Source: Nocardia salmonicida NBRC 13393 (GTDB lineage Bacteria; Actinomycetota; Actinomycetes; Mycobacteriales; Mycobacteriaceae). Taken from it: a DNA stretch of 64,000 bases. The notes beneath the pieces were generated by a model. It was given only the letters and a program-made list of their open reading frames with translations, ran no database searches and was not told the origin of the DNA. The stretch is taken from positions 1-64,000 of the forward strand of contig NZ_BDBR01000023.1 in assembly GCF_001613085.1 (NCBI RefSeq), read 5' to 3'. Every line of letters starts with the position of its first letter. Position 1 is the stretch's first letter. A program made the position numbers and the translations under genes. Below, piece by piece: positions 42,259 to 51,404 of this stretch.

Positions 42259-43524
42259 TCACTTTCCTTCGGAGTGTGCGCCAGCCGTGACCGGTTCGCT
42301 GATCATGGTGCCGCGATGCAGCACCGGCAGCGGATAGATCAGTTCGCCACCCCACTGGCCGACGTGGCTGAGCTGGGCGGTGATCTCGGTTTCCAGATTC
42401 CACGGCAGCACGAGCACCACATCGGGTTCGTCGGCGTCGATGCGCTCGGGCGGATGGATCGGGATGCGGGTGCCGGGGGTGTAGCGGCCGTGCTTGTAGG
42501 GGTTGCGGTCCACGGTGTACTCGAGCAGGTCGGGCCGGATGCCGCAGTAGTTGAGCAGGGTGTTGCCCTTGCCCGGTGCGCCGTAGCCGACGACCCGCTT
42601 GCCCGCCGCGCGGCAGTCGAGCAGGAAACGCAGCAGCTCGTGGCGGACCGATTCCGCACGGGCGCCGAGCACGGCGTAACCGGCGGGTTCGTGCAGGCCC
42701 GCCGCCCGCTCGAGGTCGAGGACCTCGCCGACCCGGGCAGTCGGCTCGGCGACGGCGTCGGGGCGTGCCCACAGCCGGATCGAGCCGCCGTGGGTGTCGA
42801 GCAGTTCCACATCGACGACGGTCAGTCCGGCGATCGCCAGCGCGCGCTGCGCGGAGTGGACGGTGTAGTACTGGAAATGTTCGTGATAGATGGTGTCGAA
42901 CTGGCCGAGCTGGACCAGGTTCAGCGCGTGGTGCACTTCGATGCTGCACCAGCCGTCGTCGCTGAGCAGGGTGCGCAGCGCATGGGTGAACCCGCGCAGG
43001 TCGGGCACATGGGCGTAGACATTGTTGGCGACCACCAGATCGGCCGGACCGTGCTCGGCACGGACCCGCGCGGCTGAATCCTGTTCCAGGAAAGCCGTTT
43101 CCGTCGGCACGCCTGCCTCGCGGGCGGCGAGACCGACATTGACCGACGGCTCGATGCCGAGGCAGCGGATGCCGCGGGCGACCGCGTGGCGCAACAGGTA
43201 GCCGTCGTTGCTGGCCACCTCGACGACGAACGAATCGGGGCCCAGGCCGAGTCGCTCGGCGGTGGTGGTGACGAACCGCTCGGCGTGGCGGACCCAACTG
43301 TCGGAGAACGAGGAGAAGTACGCGTACTCGGTGAAGGTGTCCTCGGGGGTGATCAGCGCCGGGATCTGCAACAACAGGCAGTCTTCGCACAGCCGCAGGT
43401 GCAGCGGATATGTCGCCTCCGGCAGGTCGAGCTCCTCGACGGCAAGAAAGCTCTCGCACGGCGGGGTGGCGCCCAGGTCGAGCACGCTCGTGAGCCGTTC
43501 GGAATCACAGAGTCGACATTGCAC
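42259..43524 (-). CDS. NDP-sugar C-methyltransferase (TylC3/TcaB9 type)
   Basis: 421 residues from a GTG at 43524 placed before the zinc motif CRLCDSERLTSVLDLG; upstream ATGs at 43572 and 43581 would add poorly conserved residues. CEDCLLLQ completes the zinc site. The SAM loop is VEVASNDGYLLRHA, the catalytic segment is FDTIYHEHFQYYT, and the C-terminal domain carries GYGAPGKGNTLLNYCGI. These enzymes methylate C3 of 4-keto sugars to give branched sugars. All expected residues are present, unlike the shorter relative at 38146. First gene of the leftward sugar cassette. Confidence 0.87.
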   Translation of the reverse strand: MQCRLCDSERLTSVLDLGATPPCESFLAVEELDLPEATYPLHLRLCEDCLLLQIPALITPEDTFTEYAYFSSFSDSWVRHAERFVTTTAERLGLGPDSFVVEVASNDGYLLRHAVARGIRCLGIEPSVNVGLAAREAGVPTETAFLEQDSAARVRAEHGPADLVVANNVYAHVPDLRGFTHALRTLLSDDGWCSIEVHHALNLVQLGQFDTIYHEHFQYYTVHSAQRALAIAGLTVVDVELLDTHGGSIRLWARPDAVAEPTARVGEVLDLERAAGLHEPAGYAVLGARAESVRHELLRFLLDCRAAGKRVVGYGAPGKGNTLLNYCGIRPDLLEYTVDRNPYKHGRYTPGTRIPIHPPERIDADEPDVVLVLPWNLETEITAQLSHVGQWGGELIYPLPVLHRGTMISEPVTAGAHSEGK

Positions 43525-44008
43525 GTGGAGCCCACACCTTCTTGCACGTTCACCCAAGCTGTCACGGCTCATGCCGGTCATGCCGGAAGTCGGATAGTCG
43601 GGCACAGACGTTACAGCGAGCCCGTCGGGGCGCCCCGAAACATCCGGGACAGAAATAGATTCGTGGTAATTTTCGGTGTTGGACCAGGTCGCTCCGGCAC
43701 CGGCAAATTGCTGGCGAGGGCGACCATTCCTCACTTCTCTGTGATGCCGATCACTTGTGAAAGTGGTTTTCCTGCATTCATATCGAAAGGCGATAGCAAT
43801 TCGGTGATAGCTGTCCGATTGCGCCGTGGCGTGGCTAACTTTTGGAACCTGTTGTGGCCCTGAGACTTCGACAAGAATGCCTGGTGGGGCTCTGTAACAA
43901 TCAGCTGGCGGGTATCGAATCGACGGGAAGTAGGACGGCCTCAACGGCCGCTTTCCGGTCGACGGGGATCGGGAAACGATTCGTCTCCCGAAGGGGAGGT
44001 GTGGGTTC
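43525..44008. promoter_or_regulatory. Divergent promoter region (sugar cassette / initiating transferase)
   Basis: About 480 bases with no supported gene. The right half is less GC-rich than its surroundings (43660-43860). GGGGAGGT at 43993-44000 is the ribosome site of the rightward transferase. No clear operator or hairpin was found. Confidence 0.5.
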
Positions 44009-45508
44009 ATGAGCTACGAGCTCACTGGTAGTGGCGACGTCGATGTTGTCAACGGTGTCCAGGTGCTGCGCCGTACGCAGCGTGAGAGTTGGCAGACCGC
44101 GTTGGTCCAGCGGTTGGCCGTGACCGATGTGTTGGCGGTATTCGGCGCGGTCGGGGCCGCGCAGGTGATCCGCTTCGGTGGGCCCGCCGCGCCGCCACTG
44201 GCCTGGCCCCTGTCCTACGAAGTCGGTTACTCCGTGGTGTCGCTGGCCTTGGCCGTCGGGTGGCTGGCGCTGCTGCACGGGTACGGCACTCGTACGCCGC
44301 AGGTGGTCGGTACCGGCAGTGAGGAATTCCGCAGGCTCGTGTCGGCGACGCTGCGCCTGTTCGGTGTGCTGGCCATCCTGGCGCTGCTGTTCCGGGTGGA
44401 GGTCGCGCGCGGCTATCTCGCGATCGCGTTGCCCGCCGGGCTGCTCGCGCTCGTGGTGGGGCGCTTGGCATGGCGGTGGCGGTTGCGTCGGTGGCGCGCG
44501 CAGGGCCGGTGCCACACCGCCGTGTTGGTGGTCGGTTCGCCGGAGGCCGCGCACGCGATGGCGTCGGCGTTCACCGGCGATCCCGGTTCCGGCTACCGCG
44601 TGGTCGGCGTGTGTGTGCCCGCGGGAGCCCTCGGCGCACAGTTCGATACGACCGGCAGCCCGTTGGTGCTCGGGGACGATCGCTCGGTGCTCGAGGCAGT
44701 GCGCCGCAGTGGCGCCGATTCGGTGGCGGTGGCCGCGACCGATCATCTCGGACCCGCCGAATTGCGGCGGATGGCCTGGGCCTTGGATCCGCTCGGCGTC
44801 GATCTGATCGTGGCGCCCGGTGTCGTCGATATCGCGGGGGTGCGGCTGACCAATCGGATCGTCGCGGGAATGCCGATGCTGCACATCGACCCGCCGCGGT
44901 ACGGGCGAGCGAAATCGAGTCGCAAAGCGCTGTTCGACCTGTGTTTCGCGGCGATCGTATTGGTATTCATCGCACCGACCTTGGCCGCTATCGCGATCGC
45001 GGTGAAGGTGACCAGTGCGGGACCGGTGTTCTACCTGTCGGAGCGGATCGGGCGCGACGGTATTCCGTTCCGGATGATCAAGTTCCGCAGCATGCTCGTC
45101 GATGCCGACAGCGCGGTGGAGGCGCTCATCGACCGCCACGGTGGAAATCCGTTGTTCTTCAAGGTCAAAGATGATCCGCGGGTGACCTCGGTGGGCCGGT
45201 TCCTCCGCAAGTACAGCCTCGACGAGTTGCCGCAGTTCTTCAATGTGCTGCGCGGTGACATGAGCGTCGTCGGGCCGCGGCCGCAGGTGCAACGCGAGGT
45301 CGACAGCTACGACGGGGAGATGCGACGGCGGCTGCTGGTGAAACCGGGCGTCACCGGGTTGTGGCAGGTCAGCGGCCGGTCGGATCTGTCGCCCGAGGAT
45401 TCGGTGCGGCTGGATCTGTCCTATGTCGAGAACTGGTCGATGGTGCTGGATCTGGCGTTGATCGCGCGCACCATCGGGGTGGTCACCCGCGGCGACGGCG
45501 CGTACTGA
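44009..45508 (+). CDS. Polyprenyl-phosphate glycosyl-1-phosphate transferase (initiating enzyme)
   Basis: 499 residues from an ATG with GGGGAGGT about 8 bases upstream. Four N-terminal membrane helices (about 35-155), a nucleotide-binding-like domain (about 165-290) and a fifth helix near 305-330 precede the catalytic bacterial sugar transferase domain. Its motifs are SAGPVFYLSERIGRDGIPF, IKFRSMLVDAD, KYSLDELPQFFNVLRGDMSVVGPRP and KPGVTGLWQVSGRS. This WbaP/CpsE-type enzyme puts sugar-1-phosphate onto undecaprenyl or decaprenyl phosphate and starts glycan synthesis. It is likely the initiator for the Wzx/Wzy system at 11-23 kb. Confidence 0.92.
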   Translation: MSYELTGSGDVDVVNGVQVLRRTQRESWQTALVQRLAVTDVLAVFGAVGAAQVIRFGGPAAPPLAWPLSYEVGYSVVSLALAVGWLALLHGYGTRTPQVVGTGSEEFRRLVSATLRLFGVLAILALLFRVEVARGYLAIALPAGLLALVVGRLAWRWRLRRWRAQGRCHTAVLVVGSPEAAHAMASAFTGDPGSGYRVVGVCVPAGALGAQFDTTGSPLVLGDDRSVLEAVRRSGADSVAVAATDHLGPAELRRMAWALDPLGVDLIVAPGVVDIAGVRLTNRIVAGMPMLHIDPPRYGRAKSSRKALFDLCFAAIVLVFIAPTLAAIAIAVKVTSAGPVFYLSERIGRDGIPFRMIKFRSMLVDADSAVEALIDRHGGNPLFFKVKDDPRVTSVGRFLRKYSLDELPQFFNVLRGDMSVVGPRPQVQREVDSYDGEMRRRLLVKPGVTGLWQVSGRSDLSPEDSVRLDLSYVENWSMVLDLALIARTIGVVTRGDGAY

Positions 45509-45510
45509 AA

Positions 45511-45540
45511 GCGGGGTGATGAGTCGACTCACCACCCCGC
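45511..45540. terminator. Bidirectional terminator hairpin
   Basis: A 15-bp inverted repeat with one A-C mismatch (gcggggtgatgagtc / gactcaccaccccgc), two bases after the transferase stop and before the convergent ABC permease. It probably terminates transcripts from both sides. Confidence 0.65.
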
Positions 45541-45564
45541 CTCGGTATCGGCCTCACCCCACCG

Positions 45565-47196
45565 TCAGCGTAGGTCCCGGCGGCGGAAGGCCATGAGCCC
45601 CAACAGGATTCCCGCTCCCGCGAGGGCGATCAGGTAGGCGATCGGCACGATGTCGAACGCCGCGCCCGGCAGCTTGGGCGGGTGGATGAAGGGGACCAGA
45701 TCGAGAATCCACTGCGGGAAGCTGCCGAGTGAGCCCAGCAGGAAGATCACGATCATCGCGCTCAGTACGCCCCAGGCGAGTGCCGCGTACTTGGGGAGGG
45801 CGCCGAACAACAGCATCGCGACGGCGGTGATCACCCAGACCGCGGGAAGCTGCACCGCGACCGCGCCCATGGATTCGCCGACTTTGCCGGGCAGATCGCC
45901 GTCGGTGGCGCCCCAGACGATTCCGATGGCGAGGCCCGCCGCCAGCAGGGCCACGGCGGGTCCGCCGATCGCGAATAACAGGTGGCTGGACGCGTAACGC
46001 ACGCGCCCCACCGCGGCGGCCAGGACCGTTTCGGCGCGGCCCGAGTTCTCCTCCTCGTGCAACCGCAACACAGCTGACACCGAGTAGGCGGCAGCCGCGG
46101 CGGCCAGCATGGTGACGGCGTAGGCGATGAACGACTTCTCCAGATCCGCCGACCCACCCAGTGAGGTGACCACGTCCTGCAGGGTGCCGCTGTCGCCGAG
46201 CATGCCGCCGATACTGTTCACCGCACCACCGATGAGCAGGCCGTACAGGGCGAAACCGGTCGTCCAGGCGATCAGCGAACCGCGCTGCAATCGCCAGGCC
46301 AGACCCACCGGACCCGACAGTGCGGTGCCCGCGACGGCCGGTCCGGGGCGCTCGGCCAGAAGGCCCGCGCCGATATCGCGGGTCCGCAGCAACCGGTAGG
46401 CGAGCAGGGTGGCGCCGGCGGCGAGAGCGGCCAACAGCACCAGTACCCACCAGCGTTCGTCGGCGAACGGGCGGATCTGCAGGCACCAACCCAGCGGCGA
46501 GAACCACGACAGCACACCGTTTCCCGCGTCGCCGACCGCGCGCACCGCGAACGCCGCGCCCAGGGTGCCGAGCGCGATGCCACGGGCGAGTCGGGCGCCG
46601 GTGCTGACCTGCGCGGCGACAGCGGCCACCGCGCCCCAGACCACACCGGACGCGGCAAGCGCGGCGCCGAAGGCCACCGAGCCCGCGACCGGCAGATCGG
46701 TAGCCATCAGTGAAGCGGCGCAAGCGATTCCGGCGATGGCCGACGCACCATAGGTGAGCAGGAGTGCTCCGGTGAGGCCGGCGAACCGGCCGATGCTGGT
46801 GGCGCCGACCAGTTCCGCGCGCCCGGTCTCCTCTTCGACTCTGGTGTGGCGGACGACCGTGAGGACCGCGGCGATCGCGATCATCGCGTACATCGCTCCG
46901 GCCTTCCAGGTGCCGATGGAACCCAGTGCCGAGCTGAAAACCGGTCCGTACATGGCGATCAGTGCCGGACTCGCCGCCGTGGTCGCCGCGAAGTTGTCGA
47001 GCTGTTCACCCGTGGTGTAGATGTCCTTGATCGAGACGATCTGTAGTGCGGGCATCAACCCGATCAGCAGAGACCACAGCGGGGCGACCACCCGGTCGCG
47101 GCGCAGATACAGGCGCAGCATCTGACCGGTGCCGGCGAATTCGCCTGCGGTGCGCGAGGTTGCGGTGAAACGGGGGACCGCGACGGTGGTGGTCAT
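45565..47196 (-). CDS. ABC-2 antibiotic exporter permease (large, TnrB3-like)
   Basis: 543 residues with about 12 membrane helices in two similar halves. Each half has a VEEETGRAELVGATSIGR- or HEEENSGRAETVLAAAVGR-type motif, the mark of the COG3559 'exporter of polyketide antibiotics' permeases. The start (ATGACCACC...) overlaps the ATPase stop by ATGA. With the TetR and ATPase genes it forms a three-gene drug-efflux operon. Substrate unknown. Confidence 0.87.
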   Translation of the reverse strand: MTTTVAVPRFTATSRTAGEFAGTGQMLRLYLRRDRVVAPLWSLLIGLMPALQIVSIKDIYTTGEQLDNFAATTAASPALIAMYGPVFSSALGSIGTWKAGAMYAMIAIAAVLTVVRHTRVEEETGRAELVGATSIGRFAGLTGALLLTYGASAIAGIACAASLMATDLPVAGSVAFGAALAASGVVWGAVAAVAAQVSTGARLARGIALGTLGAAFAVRAVGDAGNGVLSWFSPLGWCLQIRPFADERWWVLVLLAALAAGATLLAYRLLRTRDIGAGLLAERPGPAVAGTALSGPVGLAWRLQRGSLIAWTTGFALYGLLIGGAVNSIGGMLGDSGTLQDVVTSLGGSADLEKSFIAYAVTMLAAAAAAYSVSAVLRLHEEENSGRAETVLAAAVGRVRYASSHLLFAIGGPAVALLAAGLAIGIVWGATDGDLPGKVGESMGAVAVQLPAVWVITAVAMLLFGALPKYAALAWGVLSAMIVIFLLGSLGSFPQWILDLVPFIHPPKLPGAAFDIVPIAYLIALAGAGILLGLMAFRRRDLR

Positions 47197-48122
47197 GCCC
47201 GCACCTTCTCCGCGGTCTCGGTGTTGTCGACGTGGTAGTGGCGCAGGAACAGATCCTCGAGCGTCGGCGGCGCACTGGTCAGACTGCGCACGCCCGCGTC
47301 ACCGAGTACCCGGATCAGGGCGCCGAGGTGGTCGGCGTCGACCTGGCAGCGCAGCGTCGAACCGTCTTGTTCGACATCGCCGACACCGGGCATCGCGCTC
47401 AGATCGCCGGGATCGCCGATCAGGTCCGCGGTGATGGCGGTGCGGCTCAGGTGGCGAAGCTCGTTCAGCGAACCGGATTCGACGGTTCGGCCGGTCCGGA
47501 TGATCGTGACCCGGTCACACAGGTGCTCGACCTCGGACAGGATGTGGCTCGACAGCAGTACCGTCGCACCGCGGGCCGCGGCCTCGCGCACACAGTCCTG
47601 AAAGACCTGTTCCATGAGCGGGTCGAGACCCGAGGTCGGTTCGTCGAGGATCAACAGGTCCGCATTCGCCGAAAAGGCCGACACCAGTGCGACCTTCTGC
47701 CGGTTGCCCTTGGAGTAGGTACGCGCCTTCTTGGTCGGATCCAGCTCGAAGCGTTCGATCAGCTCGCCTCGACGTGTCTGGTCCAGGCCGCCGCGCATGC
47801 GGGCGAGTAGATCGATCGTCTCGCCGCCCGACAGCGACGGCCACAGGGTGACATCGCCTGGGACGTAAGCGATTCGGCGATGCAGTGCGACCGCATCGGT
47901 CCACGGGTCACTGCCGAAGACCGCGGCTCGGCCGCCGGTCGCGCGCAGAACGCCGAGCAGAATTCGGATGGTGGTGGACTTGCCTGAGCCGTTGGGGCCG
48001 AGGAAACCATGGATTTCGCCGGTGTCGACATGGAGGTCGAGTCCGTCGAGCGCGGTGAAGCGGCCGAACGTCTTTCGCAGGTCCGCGACATCGATGACCC
48101 GGTCGTCGGTGGGGGAGGGCAT
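47193..48122 (-). CDS. ABC exporter ATPase (drug efflux)
   Basis: 309 residues. Walker A GPNGSGKST (42-50), a signature KGNRQKVALVSAF region in which KGNRQ replaces the canonical SGGQ, and Walker B LLILDEPTSGLDPLME. The signature variation is common in this antibiotic-exporter group. The gene begins 3 bases after the TetR stop and overlaps the permease start. It powers the permease; expression probably depends on the TetR gene in the same operon. Confidence 0.9.
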   Translation of the reverse strand: MPSPTDDRVIDVADLRKTFGRFTALDGLDLHVDTGEIHGFLGPNGSGKSTTIRILLGVLRATGGRAAVFGSDPWTDAVALHRRIAYVPGDVTLWPSLSGGETIDLLARMRGGLDQTRRGELIERFELDPTKKARTYSKGNRQKVALVSAFSANADLLILDEPTSGLDPLMEQVFQDCVREAAARGATVLLSSHILSEVEHLCDRVTIIRTGRTVESGSLNELRHLSRTAITADLIGDPGDLSAMPGVGDVEQDGSTLRCQVDADHLGALIRVLGDAGVRSLTSAPPTLEDLFLRHYHVDNTETAEKVRA

Positions 48123-48125
48123 CGT

Positions 48126-48746
48126 CTACTCCTCGAAAAGGGTGTCGAGCATGGTGGAATCGGTGAGCAATCCTTGGGTGTAGAGCTCGAGCGCCGGAAA
48201 GGTGATCTCGTCGGACAGCTCACGAATCGCCTTGCGGTAATCGAGTTTTCCTTCGCGCTGCATGCGCATCTGGAGATAGAGGTTCATCGCGCCGACATGG
48301 CAGAGCACGATGTAGCGAGCGCGGGCCGCGTGGTCGCGACTCGGCTTGGCCTTGCCCTCGTCGACGGCGGTCTGCATGTACTGCTCCGCGTCGGTGATCA
48401 TGTGCTCGAGCAATGACTCCGACAGCGGGCCGCCTGCCTGGAAGCTGCGCAGGATGTAGGCCACCAGGGGTGCGTACATCTCGATCTCGGCCATCGCGTC
48501 CAAGATCCCCGCGGGACCGGGCGCCTGGATGGCGCGCAGCTTCTCGTCGCGGATGATCTCGAGCACACGATCGTCGCAGACCGCGCGCAGCCCGTCCTTG
48601 GACCCGAAGTGATGGTTCACCAGCCCGGGCGAGACCCCGGCTGCGGCGGCGATGGCCCGAACGCCGACGCCGAACCCCTGCTCACCGAACAATTCGATCG
48701 CGGCATCGCGAATCCTGGCGGCGGTGGTGAGATCGGCTGAACGCAT
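48126..48746 (-). CDS. TetR-family repressor of the ABC efflux operon
   Basis: 206 residues from the ATG at 48746. The HTH is AIAAAAGVSPGLVNHHFGSKDGLRAVCD (about residues 31-58), and the C-terminal domain is helical with no recognised ligand signature. It leads the operon and lies directly behind repeated TTCAAT elements that overlap its start codon, so autorepression lifted by an exported compound is the usual model. The in-frame sequence upstream of this ATG is not conserved and crosses those repeats. Confidence 0.88.
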   Translation of the reverse strand: MRSADLTTAARIRDAAIELFGEQGFGVGVRAIAAAAGVSPGLVNHHFGSKDGLRAVCDDRVLEIIRDEKLRAIQAPGPAGILDAMAEIEMYAPLVAYILRSFQAGGPLSESLLEHMITDAEQYMQTAVDEGKAKPSRDHAARARYIVLCHVGAMNLYLQMRMQREGKLDYRKAIRELSDEITFPALELYTQGLLTDSTMLDTLFEE

Positions 48747-48773
48747 GTTCAATATGTTAAACGCGTGTTCAAT
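48741..48773. promoter_or_regulatory. Candidate TetR operator: direct repeats and dyad at the efflux operon start
   Basis: acgcatgttcaat (48741-48753) and acgcgtgttcaat (48761-48773) match at 12 of 13 bases, exactly 20 bases apart (two helical turns). Between them gttcaatatgttaaac (48747-48762) is an imperfect 16-bp palindrome (12 of 16 symmetric). They overlap the start codon, as expected for autorepression. Confidence 0.5.
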
Positions 48774-48847
48774 CCGTTGGCAAGACATTCGCCCGAACCG
48801 AGTTTCGGGTCTGGGTGACACTTCGCGCGCGGGCTAATGTCGAAGTC

Positions 48848-50779
48848 ATGGCTACCGGCACATCGACGACGGCAGAACATCTCCGCGCAGCGCTGGACGG
48901 ACCGTGGCGCGCGGTCAGGGAACAGGCACGCACACAGCTCGCCGGCGAGGAATTCACCGACGACCCCGAACTCGACATCCACGCGGCCAGAGCGCGCGTG
49001 CTCGACCAGATGCGCGTCATCGCGACCATGGGCTACCCCGAGCGCGGCTTCCGGCCCGAGAACGGCGGCACCGGCGATCCCGGCGGCGCGGTCACCGGGC
49101 TGGAGATGCTGGCCTACACCGACCTGTCGCTGTGGGTGAAGTCCGGCGTGCAGTGGGGACTGTTCGGCGGCGCGGTGGAGAACCTGGGCACCGAACGGCA
49201 TCGTGACTTCATCAAGCGTCTGATCTCGCTCGATCTGCTCGGCTGTTTCGCGATGACCGAGTCCGGGCACGGCAGCGACGTCGCCAACGTGGAGACCACG
49301 GCCACCTACGATCCGGCCACCCAGGAGTTCGTCGTCAACACCCCGACGCCGTCGGCGCGCAAGGACTACATCGGCGGCGCCGCGGTCCACGCGCGGATGG
49401 CCGCGGTGTTCGCCCAACTGATCGTCGGCGGTGAGAGCAAGGGCGTGCACTGCCTGCTGGTGCCGATCCGCGACGAGCTCGGCGCGGACCTGCCCGGCGT
49501 GACGACCTACGACGACGGCCTCAAGGGTGGTCTGCCCGGCGTCGACAACGGCCGGATCGTCTTCGACCAGGTGCGTATCCCACGCGAGAACCTGCTCAAC
49601 CGCTACGCCGACGTCTCCCCGGACGGCACCTACGACTCCGAGATCGAGAACCCGAGCCGACGCTTCTTCACGACCCTCGGCACGCTGGTACGTGGCCGGG
49701 TCAGCGTCGGCGGCGCGGCCGCCGCTGGCACGCGGGTGGCACTGAGTATCGCCGTACGGTACGCGCTGGCGCGCCGCCAGTTCGCCGACCCCGACACCGG
49801 CGACGAGACCCTGCTGATGGACTACCGCAGCCATCAGCGCAGGCTGCTGCCCCTGGTCGCGAAGTCGTTCGCGCTGGCCTTCGCCCAGAACGACCTCGTT
49901 CGGCGGATGGATGAGATCCAGCGCGGGGAGAACACCGAACCGAGCTCACAGCGGGCGCTGGAGAAGCGTGCCGCCGGTTTCAAGGTCGCGCAGACCCGCC
50001 ACGCCACCCGGGCCATTCAGGAATGTCGCGAAGCCTGCGGCGGTGCGGGATATCTCACCGAGAACCGGCTGGTCACGCTGAAGGCCGACACCGATGTGTT
50101 CACCACCTTCGAAGGCGACAATGTCGTCTTGACCCAGCTCGTGGCGAAGGAACTGCTCACGGCCTACTCCGACGAGGTCCGCGACCTCGACGCGCTCGGC
50201 TGGGTGCGCTTCGCCGCCACCATGGCCGGTGACGTGGTGCGTAAACGCTCCGGTGTGCGTCAGCTGATCCAGACCCTGCGCGACCGCAACGACGAGACCG
50301 TCGACGAGGGCGACCTGTCCAAACGCGACGTCCAGCTGCAGCTGTTCGCCGACCGCGAGGACTACCTGCTGCGGACCGCCGCGCACCGGCTGCGCGCCCG
50401 TGCCACCGACACCGGACCGTTCGAGGCGTTCAACAACGCCCAGGATCACATCCTGGCCGCCGGCGCCGCGCACATCGATCGCCTCGTGCTGGAGGAGTTC
50501 GTCGACGGCATCGCCGAGATCGAGGACCCGGACGCGAAAGCTCTCGCCGAAACAGTGTGCGACCTCTATGTGTACGCCTCGCTGGAGGAGAACCTGGCCT
50601 GGTACATCATGCACCGGTTCATGTCGGTGGAGCGGGCGAAGGCGGTGCGGCGCGGGGTGAACGAACTCGTCGACCGCCTGCGCCCCGACGCGCTGACCCT
50701 GGTGGAGGCGATGGGCGTGCCCGAGACGATGCTGCGCGCCGACATGCTGCACGACGCCAGCGTTTTCGATCGCCGTTAG
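48848..50779 (+). CDS. Acyl-CoA oxidase/dehydrogenase with ACOX C-terminal domain
   Basis: 643 residues from the ATG at 48848. Acyl-CoA dehydrogenase core: LLGCFAMTESGHGSDVANVETTATYD (FAD/substrate site), RVSVGGAAAAGTRVALSIAVRYALARRQF and ECREACGGAGYLTENRL. TFEGDNVVLTQLVAKELL is typical of the oxidase branch and supplies the catalytic Glu (FEGDN). A C-terminal helical domain (about 470-640) gives the length of acyl-CoA oxidases rather than the ~390-residue dehydrogenases. It would catalyse the first step of beta-oxidation with O2 as acceptor. Its stop overlaps the convergent PAP2 gene by 4 bases. It starts about 100 bases from the divergent TetR gene. Confidence 0.87.
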   Translation: MATGTSTTAEHLRAALDGPWRAVREQARTQLAGEEFTDDPELDIHAARARVLDQMRVIATMGYPERGFRPENGGTGDPGGAVTGLEMLAYTDLSLWVKSGVQWGLFGGAVENLGTERHRDFIKRLISLDLLGCFAMTESGHGSDVANVETTATYDPATQEFVVNTPTPSARKDYIGGAAVHARMAAVFAQLIVGGESKGVHCLLVPIRDELGADLPGVTTYDDGLKGGLPGVDNGRIVFDQVRIPRENLLNRYADVSPDGTYDSEIENPSRRFFTTLGTLVRGRVSVGGAAAAGTRVALSIAVRYALARRQFADPDTGDETLLMDYRSHQRRLLPLVAKSFALAFAQNDLVRRMDEIQRGENTEPSSQRALEKRAAGFKVAQTRHATRAIQECREACGGAGYLTENRLVTLKADTDVFTTFEGDNVVLTQLVAKELLTAYSDEVRDLDALGWVRFAATMAGDVVRKRSGVRQLIQTLRDRNDETVDEGDLSKRDVQLQLFADREDYLLRTAAHRLRARATDTGPFEAFNNAQDHILAAGAAHIDRLVLEEFVDGIAEIEDPDAKALAETVCDLYVYASLEENLAWYIMHRFMSVERAKAVRRGVNELVDRLRPDALTLVEAMGVPETMLRADMLHDASVFDRR

Positions 50780-51372
50780 GCGCTGCTCCGGTCCCGTAAG
50801 GCCTCGGAGAGCCAGCACAGCCCGATCGCCATCGCTGTCGCTGCCGCCGCCCCACCGAGTACATCGGTGGGGTGGTGGTAGCCCAATTCGGCCATGGCGG
50901 GGGTGATCGCGATCAGCGCGAGCACGGTCAGCGCCGCGACCAGGACGCGGATCCGGCGGTCGGTCACCAGGCACGCGAAAGTTGTTGCGACAGCGACCAT
51001 ATGGACGGTGTGCCCGCTGGGGTAGGCGAGATGGTCGTCGAGCCGGCGATCCCACAGCGGTTTCAGCAACCAGGTGTTGACCGCCAACGCGATCTCGGGA
51101 ACCGCCAGCATGGTCACCGCCTGCCACCACTGCCGACGCAGCGCGAACCAGGCGAACGCGGCCAGCAGCAGCGCCACGACCACCGGTGCGTTGCTCGGGG
51201 TGACGAGCGCCTGTGCGAGACCGGGGGAGACGGTGTCCTCGGACACCACGGCATCCAGCTCGCTCGCCCCACCGTTCGCGGGGAACGTCAACGGAATCGC
51301 GACGGTCAGTGCGGCACCGGCGCCGATCGCGGTGGCCCGGACAACGGTGGTGCTGCGAACACGGTCGATCAC
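50776..51372 (-). CDS. PAP2-superfamily membrane phosphatase
   Basis: About 198 residues from a GTG at 51372; the start is uncertain because the frame stays open upstream. Four or five helices. Phosphatase motifs are KPLWDRRLDDHLAYPSGHTVHM (first two combined) and ELGYHHPTDVLGGA (third, with the catalytic His and Asp; the usual SR is replaced by EL). PAP2 enzymes remove phosphate from phosphatidate or polyprenyl diphosphate. A role in recycling the glycan carrier lipid is possible but not shown by context. Confidence 0.78.
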   Translation of the reverse strand: MIDRVRSTTVVRATAIGAGAALTVAIPLTFPANGGASELDAVVSEDTVSPGLAQALVTPSNAPVVVALLLAAFAWFALRRQWWQAVTMLAVPEIALAVNTWLLKPLWDRRLDDHLAYPSGHTVHMVAVATTFACLVTDRRIRVLVAALTVLALIAITPAMAELGYHHPTDVLGGAAAATAMAIGLCWLSEALRDRSSA

Positions 51373-51404
51373 GTCACGCGACGACAGCCCCCGCCCGGCC
51401 CCGC

